The position numbers and the translations under genes were made by a program. The notes beneath the pieces were generated by a model. That model did not search any database. It worked only from the letters and a program-made list of their open reading frames with translations, and was not told where the DNA came from. Positions 24,979-34,268 of a stretch of 64,000 nucleotides of DNA are shown here, piece after piece (position 1 is the first letter of the stretch; each line of letters starts with the position of its first letter). Origin of the DNA: Methylobacterium sp. (GTDB lineage Bacteria; Pseudomonadota; Alphaproteobacteria; Rhizobiales; Beijerinckiaceae); contig NZ_JAIETD010000068.1 of NCBI RefSeq assembly GCF_019745455.1, positions 1 through 64,000 on the forward strand, written 5' to 3'.

Positions 24979-26037
24979 TCACAGCCGGCGATGGACGAGG
25001 TCGTGGATGAAGCCGAGCTTGGCGATCACCGGCGGGGCGAGGACGAAGGGATAAAGGTCGGCCTGGCCCATGGCGCGGTTGACGCTGTTGATGGCGAAGA
25101 CGAAGGGCAACCAGGCATCGACCACCTGCTGGATGCTGTCGGCCTCGTAGGGATCGAAACCGACCCGCGCGGCAAGCGCCCCGCTCGAATCAAGGAGGGG
25201 GCGGACCTGCATGCCGAAGGCGCTCGCCATCTCAAGCGTGTCGACGATATGGAGGTAATGCGCCCAGGTTTCGGCGAAATCCTCCCACGGATGTGTCGTC
25301 GCGTAGGCGCTGACGTAGTGATCCTGCCAGTCGGGTGGCGTGCCCCCGGCGTAGTGGCGCTTCAGCGCATCTTCGTAATCCTGCGAATCGTCGCCGAACA
25401 TCGCCCGGCAGGCGTCGAGGACGCCGCCGTCGCGCACCAGCAAATCCCAGTAATGATGCCCGATCTCATGGCGGAAATGGCCCATTAACGTCCGGTAGGG
25501 CTCGCCCATGGCGCGGCGGCGCTTCTCCCGCTCGGCATCGTCCGCCTCGACGAGGGCGATGGTGATGACACCGTCATCGTGCCCGGTCATGACCTTCGGC
25601 CCTGCCGCGGGCGGATCGGACAGGAAATGGAAGACGAGACCATGGGTAGGATCCTCGCTGCGCGTGCGCAGGGGGAGGTTCCATCGCAGCAGGGTGTAGA
25701 ACAGCCTGTGCTTGGCATTCTCGATCTGACGCCATCCCTGAAGTTGGGACGGATCAGAGACGTTTGGGATCGTGCCGTTATGGCGGCAGGCGAGGCAGAA
25801 TTCCTCGCTCGAGCCCGGTGGCACCAGCCAGTTGCAGGCGTCGTATGCTGCATTGACGCAGAAGCGGCTCGGCCGCTCCGGCAGGGTTAAAGGCCGCCAA
25901 TCATGACCGCCGAGAGGTTCGAGCGCCGAGAGGGTGCCGGTTTCTGGCAGGTATGCAAGGCGATGGCCGCAGCGCTGGCAGGTGCGGTTCTCGAAATACA
26001 GGATGTTGCCGCAGGCCTGGCACTGGAACAGCTTCAT
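24979..26037 (-). CDS. Putative zinc metallopeptidase of the DUF2248 family
   Basis: A 352-residue protein. The N-terminus is a rubredoxin-like zinc ribbon with two CxxC pairs (FQCQACGNILYFENRTCQRCG), followed by a Cys-rich middle segment (FCLACRHNGT). The catalytic site is HEIGHHYWD at residues 190-198, an HExxH zinc motif; a downstream PWEDFAETWAHYLH provides the third ligand (Glu or His). This is the uncharacterised zinc-ribbon peptidase group. No signal peptide, so cytosolic. It converges on mrcA. Activity has not been shown for the family as far as I know. Confidence 0.85.
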   Translation of the reverse strand: MKLFQCQACGNILYFENRTCQRCGHRLAYLPETGTLSALEPLGGHDWRPLTLPERPSRFCVNAAYDACNWLVPPGSSEEFCLACRHNGTIPNVSDPSQLQGWRQIENAKHRLFYTLLRWNLPLRTRSEDPTHGLVFHFLSDPPAAGPKVMTGHDDGVITIALVEADDAEREKRRRAMGEPYRTLMGHFRHEIGHHYWDLLVRDGGVLDACRAMFGDDSQDYEDALKRHYAGGTPPDWQDHYVSAYATTHPWEDFAETWAHYLHIVDTLEMASAFGMQVRPLLDSSGALAARVGFDPYEADSIQQVVDAWLPFVFAINSVNRAMGQADLYPFVLAPPVIAKLGFIHDLVHRRL

Positions 26038-26244
26038 CGCGTCGTCATCCCCGCCTCAGACGTGCGTCGCTTCTGCGATGCATCAACCGTGCAGTCGAGG
26101 CTGGAGTTTCGCCCTCATGAACTCACGCTGACGGTATTTGCCGCCTGCCTCGATGCCAGGCACGCAGGTAGCTTGGGCGCGGAAAAAGTCTAAGCGGACA
26201 TGGAGATGGTAGCAGCCGTCGTGGTCGAAACCACGACGATGAGC

Positions 26245-27162
26245 TTACGCCATGTGAGGCGTCGACGAGCCGAGATCGAGGAGGACAATCTCCGGCGGGA
26301 CGCCGATGCGGATCGGCACGCGGCTGAGGCCGAGGCCGCCGGATATGATGAGATGGCGGTCCTTTTCGACAATATGGCCGTAGGCGTAGCGCCTGCCATA
26401 TCGCGAGGGAATGACCGGCGAATAGCCGAGCACCCGGATCTGCCCGCCATGTGTGTGGCCGGCCAGGGTCACCGCGACCCGTGCCGGGACCTTCGGGAAG
26501 GCGTCGGGCTCATGGACCATCAGGATCACCGGCGCGTCGTCCGTGACCTTGGCGAGCGTTCCGGGCACGTCGCCGGGATTGCTCCAGTCGCCGACGAGGT
26601 GGAAGGGCTGCTGGTCGGCGATCCCAGTGACCCAGAACGGCCGCCCGTCCTTGACGAGGCGAATCGCATCGTTCTCCAAGACTGGGATACCGCGGGCTTC
26701 GAGGGCACGGCGCGCCTCCACGGGCCCGCGCCGGTTAGCCTGTGCCACCGGGTCTTCCCACCAATCGTGATTGCCGAGAATGCTGTAGGTTCCGAGCGGC
26801 GCCTTGAGGCCTTCGACCACCTTCGCGAAGTCAGGCAGCGGCACCTCGCGCCAGGCGATTCCTGGGCCGGCTGGGTAGTCACCGAGCATCAGGACGAGGT
26901 CGGGCTTGAGCGCGTTCGTCACCTCGACGATCTCTGAGACCCGCTCAAGCGGCATGTACGGTTCGCCGACATGGAAGTCGGCCAGCACCGCGACTCGCAG
27001 GGCAAGTCCCGGCGTCCAGTTCGGCAGGACAGGCGAGTAGGGGGTGACGACGAGCCGGAATCGAGGCTCCACGCCGAAGGCATAAGCCCCGGTCCCGGCG
27101 CCGAGCGCCATGGCTCCGCCTAGGCCGCCGAGGAACTGGCGCCGGCTGGGCATGATCAGCAT
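26245..27162 (-). CDS. Tat-exported metallophosphoesterase
   Basis: A 305-residue calcineurin-like phosphoesterase. A twin-arginine leader (SRRQFLGGLGGAMALGAG) occupies the first ~27 residues, so it is exported folded. The metal-site blocks are VAVLADFHVGEP (D, H), LVLMLGDYPAG (D), YSILGNHDWW (N, H), VILMVHEPDAF (H) and VTLAGHTHGGQ (H, H). The family includes YkuE/YaeI-like enzymes acting on lipid phosphoesters. Two start codons three residues apart are possible (27162 or 27153). The unusual LGDYPAG in place of LGDFV is a conservative change. Confidence 0.9.
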   Translation of the reverse strand: MLIMPSRRQFLGGLGGAMALGAGTGAYAFGVEPRFRLVVTPYSPVLPNWTPGLALRVAVLADFHVGEPYMPLERVSEIVEVTNALKPDLVLMLGDYPAGPGIAWREVPLPDFAKVVEGLKAPLGTYSILGNHDWWEDPVAQANRRGPVEARRALEARGIPVLENDAIRLVKDGRPFWVTGIADQQPFHLVGDWSNPGDVPGTLAKVTDDAPVILMVHEPDAFPKVPARVAVTLAGHTHGGQIRVLGYSPVIPSRYGRRYAYGHIVEKDRHLIISGGLGLSRVPIRIGVPPEIVLLDLGSSTPHMA

Positions 27163-27940
27163 CGGCTCACGAATCCTTAGCGAAATGCAGGCCTTCTTCG
27201 CCGCCGATCTTGACCGAACGACGGCGATGAAGGCCGAAGCTAGCGGTCAAACCGTTAAGCGGTCGTCAACGATTTACGGACTTGTGCTGGCCAAAGCCAT
27301 GACATCGGGTTCAGACCAGCGGCGCATCCTCGTGCAGGAACCGCTCGGAAATCGCGGGTGAGGCCGGCTTAAGCGCGATCGGCTTCACCAGAGCCGCCGC
27401 CTGTACGGCTGCTGCCAACGCAGGCAGGGCAACGGGTCGGAAGCCGTCGCGGTCGAGGTCCGCAGCGGTCGATCGGCGCTCCGGAAGGGCGGCATCGCTC
27501 TGGTTCTGGCGAGAGGGGACCATGGAGGGGATGTCCTGTCGATCTGATCTGGACCGCCGCCGGAACCTCGCAGCCGCCGGACGGTCATTGGGTCGTGTCG
27601 GCCGACGGACTCATTCCCACCGGCCACGGCTTCATTAGCCACCTTGCAAGCTGAACACCGGATTAAGGCTACGTTTTTTCGACAGAACAGGACTGGTTCG
27701 ATCGGAAGTGGACGCCGCGATACGATTGACGTGCGGCGGCGCTGCACTGCGAATACCAGGCGCTGCACTGCATCATCACGCAGTTTGGCAGGCGATGTAT
27801 AGCGGCGCGGTAAAGATAACCTGTCGCTGCGTTCCACTGAGTCCTTTGAGGCCCAGGACCGTCTCAATGCGTTGGAAGCAGGTGTAGGTCGGTGGCGGGC
27901 AAGCCGCCGCGTCGGACCTTGATTCAGTCAGGAGATCACC
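27163..27940. other. Long intergenic region with one doubtful ORF
   Basis: About 780 bp between the phosphoesterase and the PRISE-type gene. Only a short minus-strand frame (27311-27523, listed separately) is arguable. The rest contains a short direct repeat, GGCGCTGCACTGC, near 27735-27770 and a T6 run near 27674. No promoter or RNA structure could be defended. The ribosome binding site of the next gene (CAGGAG) lies at the right end. Confidence 0.45.
27311..27523 (-). CDS. Doubtful small ORF, 70 aa
   Basis: A 70-residue frame (MVPSRQNQSDAALPERRS...) that ends in a plausible-looking SPAISERFLHEDAPLV. Composition is Ala-rich with a mid-hydrophobic stretch (ALAAAVQAAALVKPIAL), which could be an amphipathic helix. 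No ribosome binding site precedes the ATG and no family is recognised. Listed because it fills a long gap, but it may be a chance frame. Confidence 0.25.
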   Translation of the reverse strand: MVPSRQNQSDAALPERRSTAADLDRDGFRPVALPALAAAVQAAALVKPIALKPASPAISERFLHEDAPLV

Positions 27941-29005
27941 ATGGACAAGACGGCGCTGATCGCCGGTGTGAGCGGTATCGTCGGAAACAATCTCGCGCGG
28001 CATCTGACGGCCGAGGGATGGACGGTCCTGGGACTCGCCAGGCGCCCGCCCGGCGACAACGCCGATGTCCGGCCGGTCGCCGCCGATCTCCTCGAACCTG
28101 AGGGCTTGCGCACCGCCCTCGGCGGCCTTCGCCCTACCCACGTCTTCATCACCACGTGGCTGCGGCAGCCGACCGAGGCCGAGAATATTCGCGTCAATGG
28201 CGCGATGGTGCGAAACCTCCTCGACGCCCTGAGGCCTTCGGCAAGCGTCAGTCACGTGGCCTTGGTGACGGGCCTGAAGCATTATCTCGGCCCGTTCGAG
28301 GCCTACGGGAAGGGCGAGCTTCCGGCCACGCCGTTCCGTGAGGAGCAGCCACGCCTTGCCGTCGAGAACTTCTACTACGCGCAGGAGGACGAGGTCTTCG
28401 CCGCCGCCGAGCGGGACGGGTTCGGCTGGAGTGTCCACCGGCCCCACACCATCATCGGCTACGCGCTCGGCAATGCCATGAACATGGGCGTGACACTCGC
28501 CGCCTATGCCACGATCTGCCGGGAGACCAACCGGCCGTTCCGCTTCCCAGGCTCGGTGGCACAATGGAACGGCCTCACCGACATGACGGATGCCCGGCTC
28601 CTCGCCCGGCATCTCGCCTGGGCCGCCACCAACGCAGCCGCGCGCAACGAGGCCTTCAACGTCGTGAATGGCGACGTCTTCCGCTGGAGCTGGATGTGGG
28701 GGCGCCTCGCAAACTGGTTCGGCCTGGAGCCTGCGCCCTTCGACGGCACGCTCAGGCCGCTCGAGGAGCAGATGGCGAATGACGGACCTGTCTGGGCCGA
28801 GATCGCCGCCCGTTACGGCCTCGTCGAGCCGGGTCTCTCACGCCTCACCTCGGCCTGGCACACCGATGCCGACCTCGGACGGCCGATCGAAGTGGTGACC
28901 GACATGAGCAAGAGCCGCCGCCTCGGCTTCTTCGATTACCAACCTACGGACGACGCCTTCTTCGACCTGTTCGCGCGTCTGCGCTCGGCCCGCGTCATCC
29001 CCTGA
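27941..29005 (+). CDS. PRISE-type SDR oxidoreductase (progesterone 5-beta-reductase/iridoid synthase-like)
   Basis: A 354-residue NAD(P)-binding protein of the extended SDR family. The N-terminus TALIAGVSGIVGNNLARHL carries the TGxxGxxG-like nucleotide motif (GVSGIVG), and VALVTGLKHYLGPFEAYGKG plus VENFYYAQEDEVF match the PRISE enzymes of plants and bacteria, in which a Tyr in NFYY and the K in GLKHY replace the usual YxxxK. These reduce the C=C bond of enones. The physiological substrate in bacteria is unknown. The gene has a CAGGAGATCACC site and appears monocistronic. Confidence 0.88.
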   Translation: MDKTALIAGVSGIVGNNLARHLTAEGWTVLGLARRPPGDNADVRPVAADLLEPEGLRTALGGLRPTHVFITTWLRQPTEAENIRVNGAMVRNLLDALRPSASVSHVALVTGLKHYLGPFEAYGKGELPATPFREEQPRLAVENFYYAQEDEVFAAAERDGFGWSVHRPHTIIGYALGNAMNMGVTLAAYATICRETNRPFRFPGSVAQWNGLTDMTDARLLARHLAWAATNAAARNEAFNVVNGDVFRWSWMWGRLANWFGLEPAPFDGTLRPLEEQMANDGPVWAEIAARYGLVEPGLSRLTSAWHTDADLGRPIEVVTDMSKSRRLGFFDYQPTDDAFFDLFARLRSARVIP

Positions 29006-29014
29006 GAGACGGGG

Positions 29015-30403
29015 TCAGACGGGGGCCGCCTGCAGCCCCTCCGCGGCGATCCAGGCCGCGGTGCGATCGAGCGCCCGTGTCAGGCGGTCGAACAGGGTGT
29101 CGATCTCCTCGCGCCCGATGACGAGGGGAGGGCAGACGGCGACGCGGTCGCCGGCGAGGAAGCGTACGATCAGCCCCTCTGCTTGAGCGAAGGCGACGCA
29201 GCGGGCAGCAACGCCGGCCTTGGGCTCGTATTGGCGCTTGGAGCGCTTGTCGGCGACGATCTCGATGCCGCCGATGAGCCCGAGGCCGCGCGCCTCGCCG
29301 ACGATCGGATGATCGGCAAGGCCTGAGAGCCGGGCCTGGAAATGCGGCGCCTTCTGCGCCACGCCCTCGATGATGCGGTCGCGCTTGTAGATCTCGATCG
29401 TCTTGAGCGCGACGGCACAGGCGACCGGATGCCCGGAATAGGTGGTGCCGTGGCCGAAAGTGCCGAGCTTTGCGCTCTGCGACACCATCAGCTTGTAGAG
29501 CGGCTCGTCGATGCTGATCCCTCCGAGCGGCATGTAGCCCGAGGTCACAGCCTTGGCGAAGGATAGGGTGTCGGGCCGCATGCCGAGCGCCTCCGAGCCG
29601 AACCATGTGCCGAGCCGCCCGAAGCCGCAGATGACCTCGTCGGCGATGAAGCGGACATCGTAGCGGTCGAGCACCGACTGGATCGCCGCGAAATAGCCCT
29701 CCGGCGGCGTGATGGCGCCTCCAGCCCCCATCACCGGCTCGGCGACGAAGGCCGCCACCGTTTCCGGGTCCTCAGCGAGGATCAGGGCTTCGAGCTCGTC
29801 GGCGAGCCGCTGCGAGAACGCCAATTCGGTCTCGCCGACTTGCGAAAAGCGGTAATGGTGCGGGCAGCCGGTATGGAGGAAGCCCGGCAGCGGCAGGTCC
29901 CAATCGGCATGGTTCGCCGGCAGGCCCGTCATCGAGGCGGTGGCGACGGTGACGCCGTGATAGCCCCGGATGCGAGAGATGATCTTCTTCTTACGCGGCC
30001 GGCCGAGCGCGTTGTTCATGTACCAGGTCAGCTTCACCTGCGTGTCGTTGGCCTCCGACCCCGAGGAGGTGAAGAACACCTTCGAGGTCGGGATCGGCAT
30101 CAGCTCCTTCAGGGTCTCGGCAAGCTCGATAGCCGGATCGTGGCTGCGGCCGGAAAACAGGTGCGTGAAGGGGAGGCGCGACATCTGCTCACTGGCGGCC
30201 TCGACCAATTCCTCGTTCGAGTAGCCGAGCGCCGTGCACCACAGGCCCGCCATCCCTTCGAGATAGGGCCGGCCGTCGCCATCATAGACCCAGACGCCAT
30301 GACCTCGCTCCAGCACCAGCGGGCCGGTCTCGCGGAAGGTGGCGAGGTTGGTGTAGGGGTGGATCAGGGTTTCGACGTCGCGGGCCGCCAGGTTCGAGAG
30401 CAT
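29015..30403 (-). CDS. Class III (omega) aminotransferase, SpuC/putrescine-pyruvate type
   Basis: A 462-residue PLP enzyme. MLSNLAARDVETLIHPYTNLATFRETGP, FTSSGSEANDTQVKLTWYMNNALGRP, GYHGVTVATASMTGL and IADEVICGFGRLGTWFG lead to the PLP lysine in SFAKAVTSGYMPLGG. The HPYT/N start and the YHG-TVA block are those of the aspartate-aminotransferase-family omega-amino acid:pyruvate group (SpuC, beta-alanine:pyruvate). Likely donors are putrescine, beta-alanine or similar amines. Start 30403 was chosen because the upstream residues of the longer frame are not conserved in the family. It lies divergently from the YkgJ-type gene. Confidence 0.85.
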   Translation of the reverse strand: MLSNLAARDVETLIHPYTNLATFRETGPLVLERGHGVWVYDGDGRPYLEGMAGLWCTALGYSNEELVEAASEQMSRLPFTHLFSGRSHDPAIELAETLKELMPIPTSKVFFTSSGSEANDTQVKLTWYMNNALGRPRKKKIISRIRGYHGVTVATASMTGLPANHADWDLPLPGFLHTGCPHHYRFSQVGETELAFSQRLADELEALILAEDPETVAAFVAEPVMGAGGAITPPEGYFAAIQSVLDRYDVRFIADEVICGFGRLGTWFGSEALGMRPDTLSFAKAVTSGYMPLGGISIDEPLYKLMVSQSAKLGTFGHGTTYSGHPVACAVALKTIEIYKRDRIIEGVAQKAPHFQARLSGLADHPIVGEARGLGLIGGIEIVADKRSKRQYEPKAGVAARCVAFAQAEGLIVRFLAGDRVAVCPPLVIGREEIDTLFDRLTRALDRTAAWIAAEGLQAAPV

Positions 30404-30519
30404 TTTCTTGACCCGTGCTGGGTGAGGCGGACCGGCTCGGTCCCGTCGTCGCCACACTAACGACCCCGTGCCCTGGCACCAACCTGTCCGTTCATCGCAG
30501 CGATCGATCCAAAACAGCC

Positions 30520-31065
30520 ATGCTCGACCCAGCGACCATCGTCGCCCACCCCGCGCCGGGCCGCGCCTGCGGCAGCTGCACCCTGTGCTGCAAGGTCTAC
30601 GACGTTCCCGCCGTCGAGAGCCTGGCCGGGCAATGGTGCCGGCACACCAAGCAGGGGAGGGGCTGCGCCATCCACGAGACCCGGCCCGACCATTGCCGCG
30701 CCTTCCACTGTCTCTGGATGACGGAGGCCTGGCTCGGGCCGGAATGGAAGCCCGACAAGGCCAAGATGGTGCTCAGCCTCGATCCCGTGACCCGCAACAT
30801 GAATGTCCAGGTCGATCCGGGGCAGCCCGCTGCATGGAAGCGCGAGCCCTATCACGGCCAGCTCCGGCGCTGGGCCGCGGCCTCCCTGCCGATGAAGCGC
30901 CACGTCCTCGTCCATCTCGACAGGACCACCACGGTGGTTCTGCCCGACCGGGATGTGGCGCTCGGCGTCATGGCGCCCGGTGACCGCGTGGTGACGCGCG
31001 AGCGGATGACCGCAGGCGGGCCGCTGGTGGAGGTCGAGAAGGTGGCGGCGGGCGCCGCCGCGTGA
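30520..31065 (+). CDS. YkgJ family cysteine cluster protein
   Basis: A 181-residue cytosolic protein with a CxxC(C) cluster, ACGSCTLCCKVYD, followed by WCRHTKQGRGCAIHETRPDHCRAFHC. This is the YkgJ/UPF0153 zinc- or iron-sulfur-binding motif, of unknown role. The C-terminal half is beta-rich without Cys. The stop codon overlaps the start of the following HAD gene by four bases (GTGA), so the two are coupled. It is divergent from the aminotransferase gene. Confidence 0.85.
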   Translation: MLDPATIVAHPAPGRACGSCTLCCKVYDVPAVESLAGQWCRHTKQGRGCAIHETRPDHCRAFHCLWMTEAWLGPEWKPDKAKMVLSLDPVTRNMNVQVDPGQPAAWKREPYHGQLRRWAAASLPMKRHVLVHLDRTTTVVLPDRDVALGVMAPGDRVVTRERMTAGGPLVEVEKVAAGAAA

Positions 31066-31793
31066 GCGTCTTGCGCGGCCTGCTCTTCGACAAGGACGGC
31101 ACTCTCATCGATTTCGACCGGACATGGGGACCGGCAGCCTATGCGGTGATGCAGGTCCTCGCCGAAGGTGACCGTCCGAAACTCGAACGACTGATGGCGG
31201 TGAGCCATTACATCGAGGAAGAGCGGCGCTTCCTGCCAAGCTCACCCCTGATCGCCGGTTCGTCGGCAGCCTACGGCCCGCTTTGGGCGGCGGCGCTCGG
31301 TCGCCTGCCAGGGAGAGCTTTCTTTTCCGAGATGGACACCCTTTTTCGCCTGGAGGGCCTGCGCGCGCTTCGCCCGATCGGTGATCCTGCCCGAATTGCG
31401 GAAGAACTCGCCGGCATGGGCTATGACCTCGGCATCGCCACGAACGACGCGGAAGCCTCTGCGAAGGCTCAGGCCGAAGCGCTCGGGATCGGGCGGTTCT
31501 TTCGCTTCGTCGCGGGTTATGATTCCGGCTTCGGCGCGAAGCCGAATCCCGGCATGATCACGGCCTTCGCCCGAAGCCTCGGCGTCGAGGCCGCACGCGT
31601 CGCGATGATCGGCGATTCCGCCTACGACCTTATCGCGGCTCGCAGCGCCGGAGCGGTTGCCATTGCGGTCCTGAGCGGGCCGCTCGGAGATGCCGCAAGG
31701 TCCGAGCTGGCGCCGCTGGCCGACCACGTGGCGGACTCGATCGCCGAGCTGCCCTCACTGCTCCGAACGATTGCCGCCGGCAAACGAGCGTGA
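31062..31793 (+). CDS. HAD-superfamily hydrolase, phosphoglycolate phosphatase-like
   Basis: A 243-residue HAD-IA phosphatase. Motif I LLFDKDGTLIDF (nucleophile Asp and acid Asp), motif II IATNDAE with Thr/Ser, motif III GAKPNPGMI (Lys) and motif IV MIGDSAYDL (two Asp). The cap is alpha-helical, as in Gph. Start GTG at 31062 overlaps the YkgJ stop. Substrate could be phosphoglycolate or another small phosphate ester; the context does not decide. Confidence 0.88.
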   Translation: MSVLRGLLFDKDGTLIDFDRTWGPAAYAVMQVLAEGDRPKLERLMAVSHYIEEERRFLPSSPLIAGSSAAYGPLWAAALGRLPGRAFFSEMDTLFRLEGLRALRPIGDPARIAEELAGMGYDLGIATNDAEASAKAQAEALGIGRFFRFVAGYDSGFGAKPNPGMITAFARSLGVEAARVAMIGDSAYDLIAARSAGAVAIAVLSGPLGDAARSELAPLADHVADSIAELPSLLRTIAAGKRA

Positions 31794-31795
31794 AG

Positions 31796-32287
31796 TCAGC
31801 GGACTTCGCCAGGTTCTGCGTCCCGCGCCAGATCCCGCCACCGCATGACCAGGCGCTCGAACTCGGCGATGTCCTCGGGAGCGAGACGCCCGAGAGTTCG
31901 CGCCACATAGGCCTCCTGCGCAGCAATCCCGCGCGCAGCGAGATCGATGCCCGCGGCCGTGAGATGGAGTGCGTACGAACGCCGGTCCCCCGGGATCGCG
32001 CGCCGCTCGACGAGCCCCGCCTCGACGAGGCGGTCCACGAGACCGGATACGTTACCCTTCGTGACGTATAGGCGTGCGGCCAGATCCTGCTGCGTCAGAC
32101 CCTCTCGCTCGGTGAGGGTTGAGAGAACGTCGAATTGCGGGATCGAGAGGCCGATCACACGCAGTTCGGCTGCCACCGCTGCCGTAATTCGCCGGCTGAG
32201 CCGGACGAATCGGAAGTAGACCCGGAGCGGATCGACCGCAGCGGTTCCAGACGTCGTCGGCGAGCTTGTGACGAGCGGTGCATTCAT
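31796..32287 (-). CDS. MarR family transcriptional regulator
   Basis: A 163-residue winged-helix regulator. The core VIGLSIPQFDVLSTLTEREGLTQQDLAARLYVTKGNVSGLVDRLVEAGLVERRAIPGDRRSYALHLT contains the recognition helix (GNVSGLVDRL) and the wing (PGDRRSYAL). A short hydrophilic N-terminus precedes it. Start 32287 gives the usual MarR length; longer frames add low-complexity residues. It converges on the HAD gene with only a few bases between the stop codons. The target genes are unknown; no divergent operon sits next to it. Confidence 0.9.
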   Translation of the reverse strand: MNAPLVTSSPTTSGTAAVDPLRVYFRFVRLSRRITAAVAAELRVIGLSIPQFDVLSTLTEREGLTQQDLAARLYVTKGNVSGLVDRLVEAGLVERRAIPGDRRSYALHLTAAGIDLAARGIAAQEAYVARTLGRLAPEDIAEFERLVMRWRDLARDAEPGEVR

Positions 32288-32459
32288 GATGAGGGCCGCT
32301 ATAGCAGAATGGATGCAGGTCGATAGCGTGACAGAGCCGGTCCCTGCCGAATGATCCTTTCCCCACAGGAAACTGGCGTCAGCGCGTTGCGCCGGGTAGA
32401 CCTTGCGATGGCGAGGCGGAGAGGCCGCCACTGTCTCCAAGAGCGATCGTCACGGATCA

Positions 32460-33239
32460 ATGCGTCGCCTCCATATCGAAGTTCCCGTCACCCGCGCCGG
32501 CCCGCTTGCCCGGCAGATTGCCTGGCTCGCGCTGCTCGTAAGCCTGATCGCGCTCGTCGTCGTGCGCGATCCGCGTGCGGCACCGGGGCCGGCACTGGTC
32601 GCTCTGGCGACGGGCCCGATGCTGGCCCTCGTGGCGCTGCTGATGGCGGCCTTCGCCTTGGTGCGGGTTTGGCGCGAGGGCGCGCGCGGACTGCGCGGCG
32701 CGATCGGCGGCCTCGTCGTGGCAAGCCTCGTTCTCGCCTACCCGGCCTTCGCGGCCATCCGGGGCCTGCGCTTGCCGGCGCTCACCGACGTGAGCACCGA
32801 TGTGGAGAACCCCCCTGCTTTCTCTCGCTCCAGCGCCGCCTTCGCCGCTCGCGACGGCCGCTACCCAATGGAGCCGGGCCCCGTGGTGCGGGCTGCGCAG
32901 CGCAAGGCCTACCCCCAGGTGGCTCCCCTCACGCTCGATATCGGCGCCGACGAGGCCTTCGAACTGGCCCGCAAGGCAGCCGTGAATCGCAAGTGGCAGA
33001 TCGTCGAGGCGATCCGTCCCGGCGGCAAGATCGGCAACGGCCGCATCGAGGCGGTGGCGCGCGGGCAGATTCTGAACCTCGCCGACGACGTGACCGTAAG
33101 GGTGCGGCCACGGGCGGATGGTGCCCGCATCGACGTACGCTCGGCCTCGCGAATTGGTGCGCGCGATCTCGGCGCCAATGCCGACCGCATCCGGGCCTAT
33201 CTCGACGAGGTCACCGCCCTCGCCATCGCGCTGAAGTGA
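32460..33239 (+). CDS. DUF1499 domain membrane protein
   Basis: A 259-residue protein with three hydrophobic segments in the N-terminal half (ARQIAWLALLVSLIALVVV; LVALATGPMLALVALLMAAFALVRV; GAIGGLVVASLVLAYPAFAAI) and a soluble C-terminal DUF1499 domain (about 110-255: LTDVSTDVENPPAF, WQIVEAIRPGG, ADDVTVRVRPR, GARIDVRSASRIGARDLGANADRIRAYLDEV). Family function unknown; the conserved RS..R.G..DLG.N..R block is present. The domain probably faces the periplasm or cytosol depending on helix count. Confidence 0.85.
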   Translation: MRRLHIEVPVTRAGPLARQIAWLALLVSLIALVVVRDPRAAPGPALVALATGPMLALVALLMAAFALVRVWREGARGLRGAIGGLVVASLVLAYPAFAAIRGLRLPALTDVSTDVENPPAFSRSSAAFAARDGRYPMEPGPVVRAAQRKAYPQVAPLTLDIGADEAFELARKAAVNRKWQIVEAIRPGGKIGNGRIEAVARGQILNLADDVTVRVRPRADGARIDVRSASRIGARDLGANADRIRAYLDEVTALAIALK

Positions 33240-33246
33240 GCGCACT

Positions 33247-34191
33247 TCAGGTCAGCGGCTCGTAGGTCCCGTCGAGGCGCGGCGCGCCATCGGTGGCGAC
33301 GAGGCCGCGTTCGACGAGATCCTCGAGATGGGCGAAGACCGACAGGGCCGCTGCCCCGATGAGGGTTGGGCTCAGACCTTGATAGATCGTTCCGACGATC
33401 GCCAGGATGTTGCGGTCGCCGGCCTCGAGGCGCGCGCGGATGGAGGTTTCACGCTGGCGGCGATGGGCGGCGAGCCCGCGCACGAATCGTTTCGGATCGC
33501 GCACCGGGCCTCCATGGCCGGGCCAGTATACGGTCTCGTCTCGCTCGCGCAGCTTGTCGAGGGAGGCCATGTAGGCCCGCATCGAACCGTCCGGGGGCGC
33601 CACGATGGTTGTCGACCACCCCATCACGTGATCGCCCGAGAAGAGGGCCGCCTCCTCGAAAAGCGCGAAGGCGAGGTGGTTCATGGTGTGACCTGGCGTC
33701 TCGACCGCTACCAGGGTCCAGCCCGGCCCGGTGAGGCTCTCCCCATCGCTCAGGATACGATCAGGACGATGGTCGCGGTCGGCACCGGCATCGAGACGGG
33801 CCTCGCCCTCGCCGAGCGCGCGGGCGGCGACATGGGGGCCGCAACCGACCACCGGCGCGCCGGTGCGCGCCTGAAGCAGGCGGGCGCCTGGGGAATGGTC
33901 GCGATGGGTATGAGTGACGACGATGGCACAGAGGCGCTCGCCCGCAATCGCGTCGACGAGGGCCGCGACATGGCTCTCGTCGGCAGGACCCGGATCGATG
34001 ATCGCCACCTCGCCGCGTCCGACGACATAGCTACAGGTACCGCTCGCAGTGTAGGGGCTGCCGTTCGGACAGATCCGCCGGCGGATCAAAGGCGAGACCT
34101 GTTCGGTCCTCCCGTTCTCCGGGAGCGCGGCCTCGAAGCTTGGCGCCTCCGACGTCCCGCCGCGGTCATTCGTATCGCTGATCTCGTCCAT
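33247..34191 (-). CDS. MBL-fold metallo-hydrolase, LACTB2-like
   Basis: A 314-residue metallo-beta-lactamase fold protein. The zinc motif THTHRDHSPGA (HxHxDH) follows EVAIIDPGPAD, and the later VETPGHTMNHLAFAL and LFSGDHVMGWSTT give the remaining ligands (H, D). The C-terminal helical part (KFVRGLAAHRRQRETSIRARLEAGDRNILAIV) matches the LACTB2/BLACT_WH group, which carries a winged-helix tail. Substrate unknown; the human homologue is an RNase. It converges with the DUF1499 gene. Confidence 0.88.
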   Translation of the reverse strand: MDEISDTNDRGGTSEAPSFEAALPENGRTEQVSPLIRRRICPNGSPYTASGTCSYVVGRGEVAIIDPGPADESHVAALVDAIAGERLCAIVVTHTHRDHSPGARLLQARTGAPVVGCGPHVAARALGEGEARLDAGADRDHRPDRILSDGESLTGPGWTLVAVETPGHTMNHLAFALFEEAALFSGDHVMGWSTTIVAPPDGSMRAYMASLDKLRERDETVYWPGHGGPVRDPKRFVRGLAAHRRQRETSIRARLEAGDRNILAIVGTIYQGLSPTLIGAAALSVFAHLEDLVERGLVATDGAPRLDGTYEPLT

Positions 34192-34268
34192 TCGCTGACC
34201 CCGTTCCCGGCGCCGCTTTGCCGTCGGACGTCGTACGAGACAAGGGCTGAATGCCGTTCGTCCGCCGA

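Noticed and set aside
26200..26937. A 245-residue plus-strand frame opposite the metallophosphoesterase
   Set aside because: Antisense shadow; the minus strand has the full set of phosphoesterase motifs and a Tat leader.
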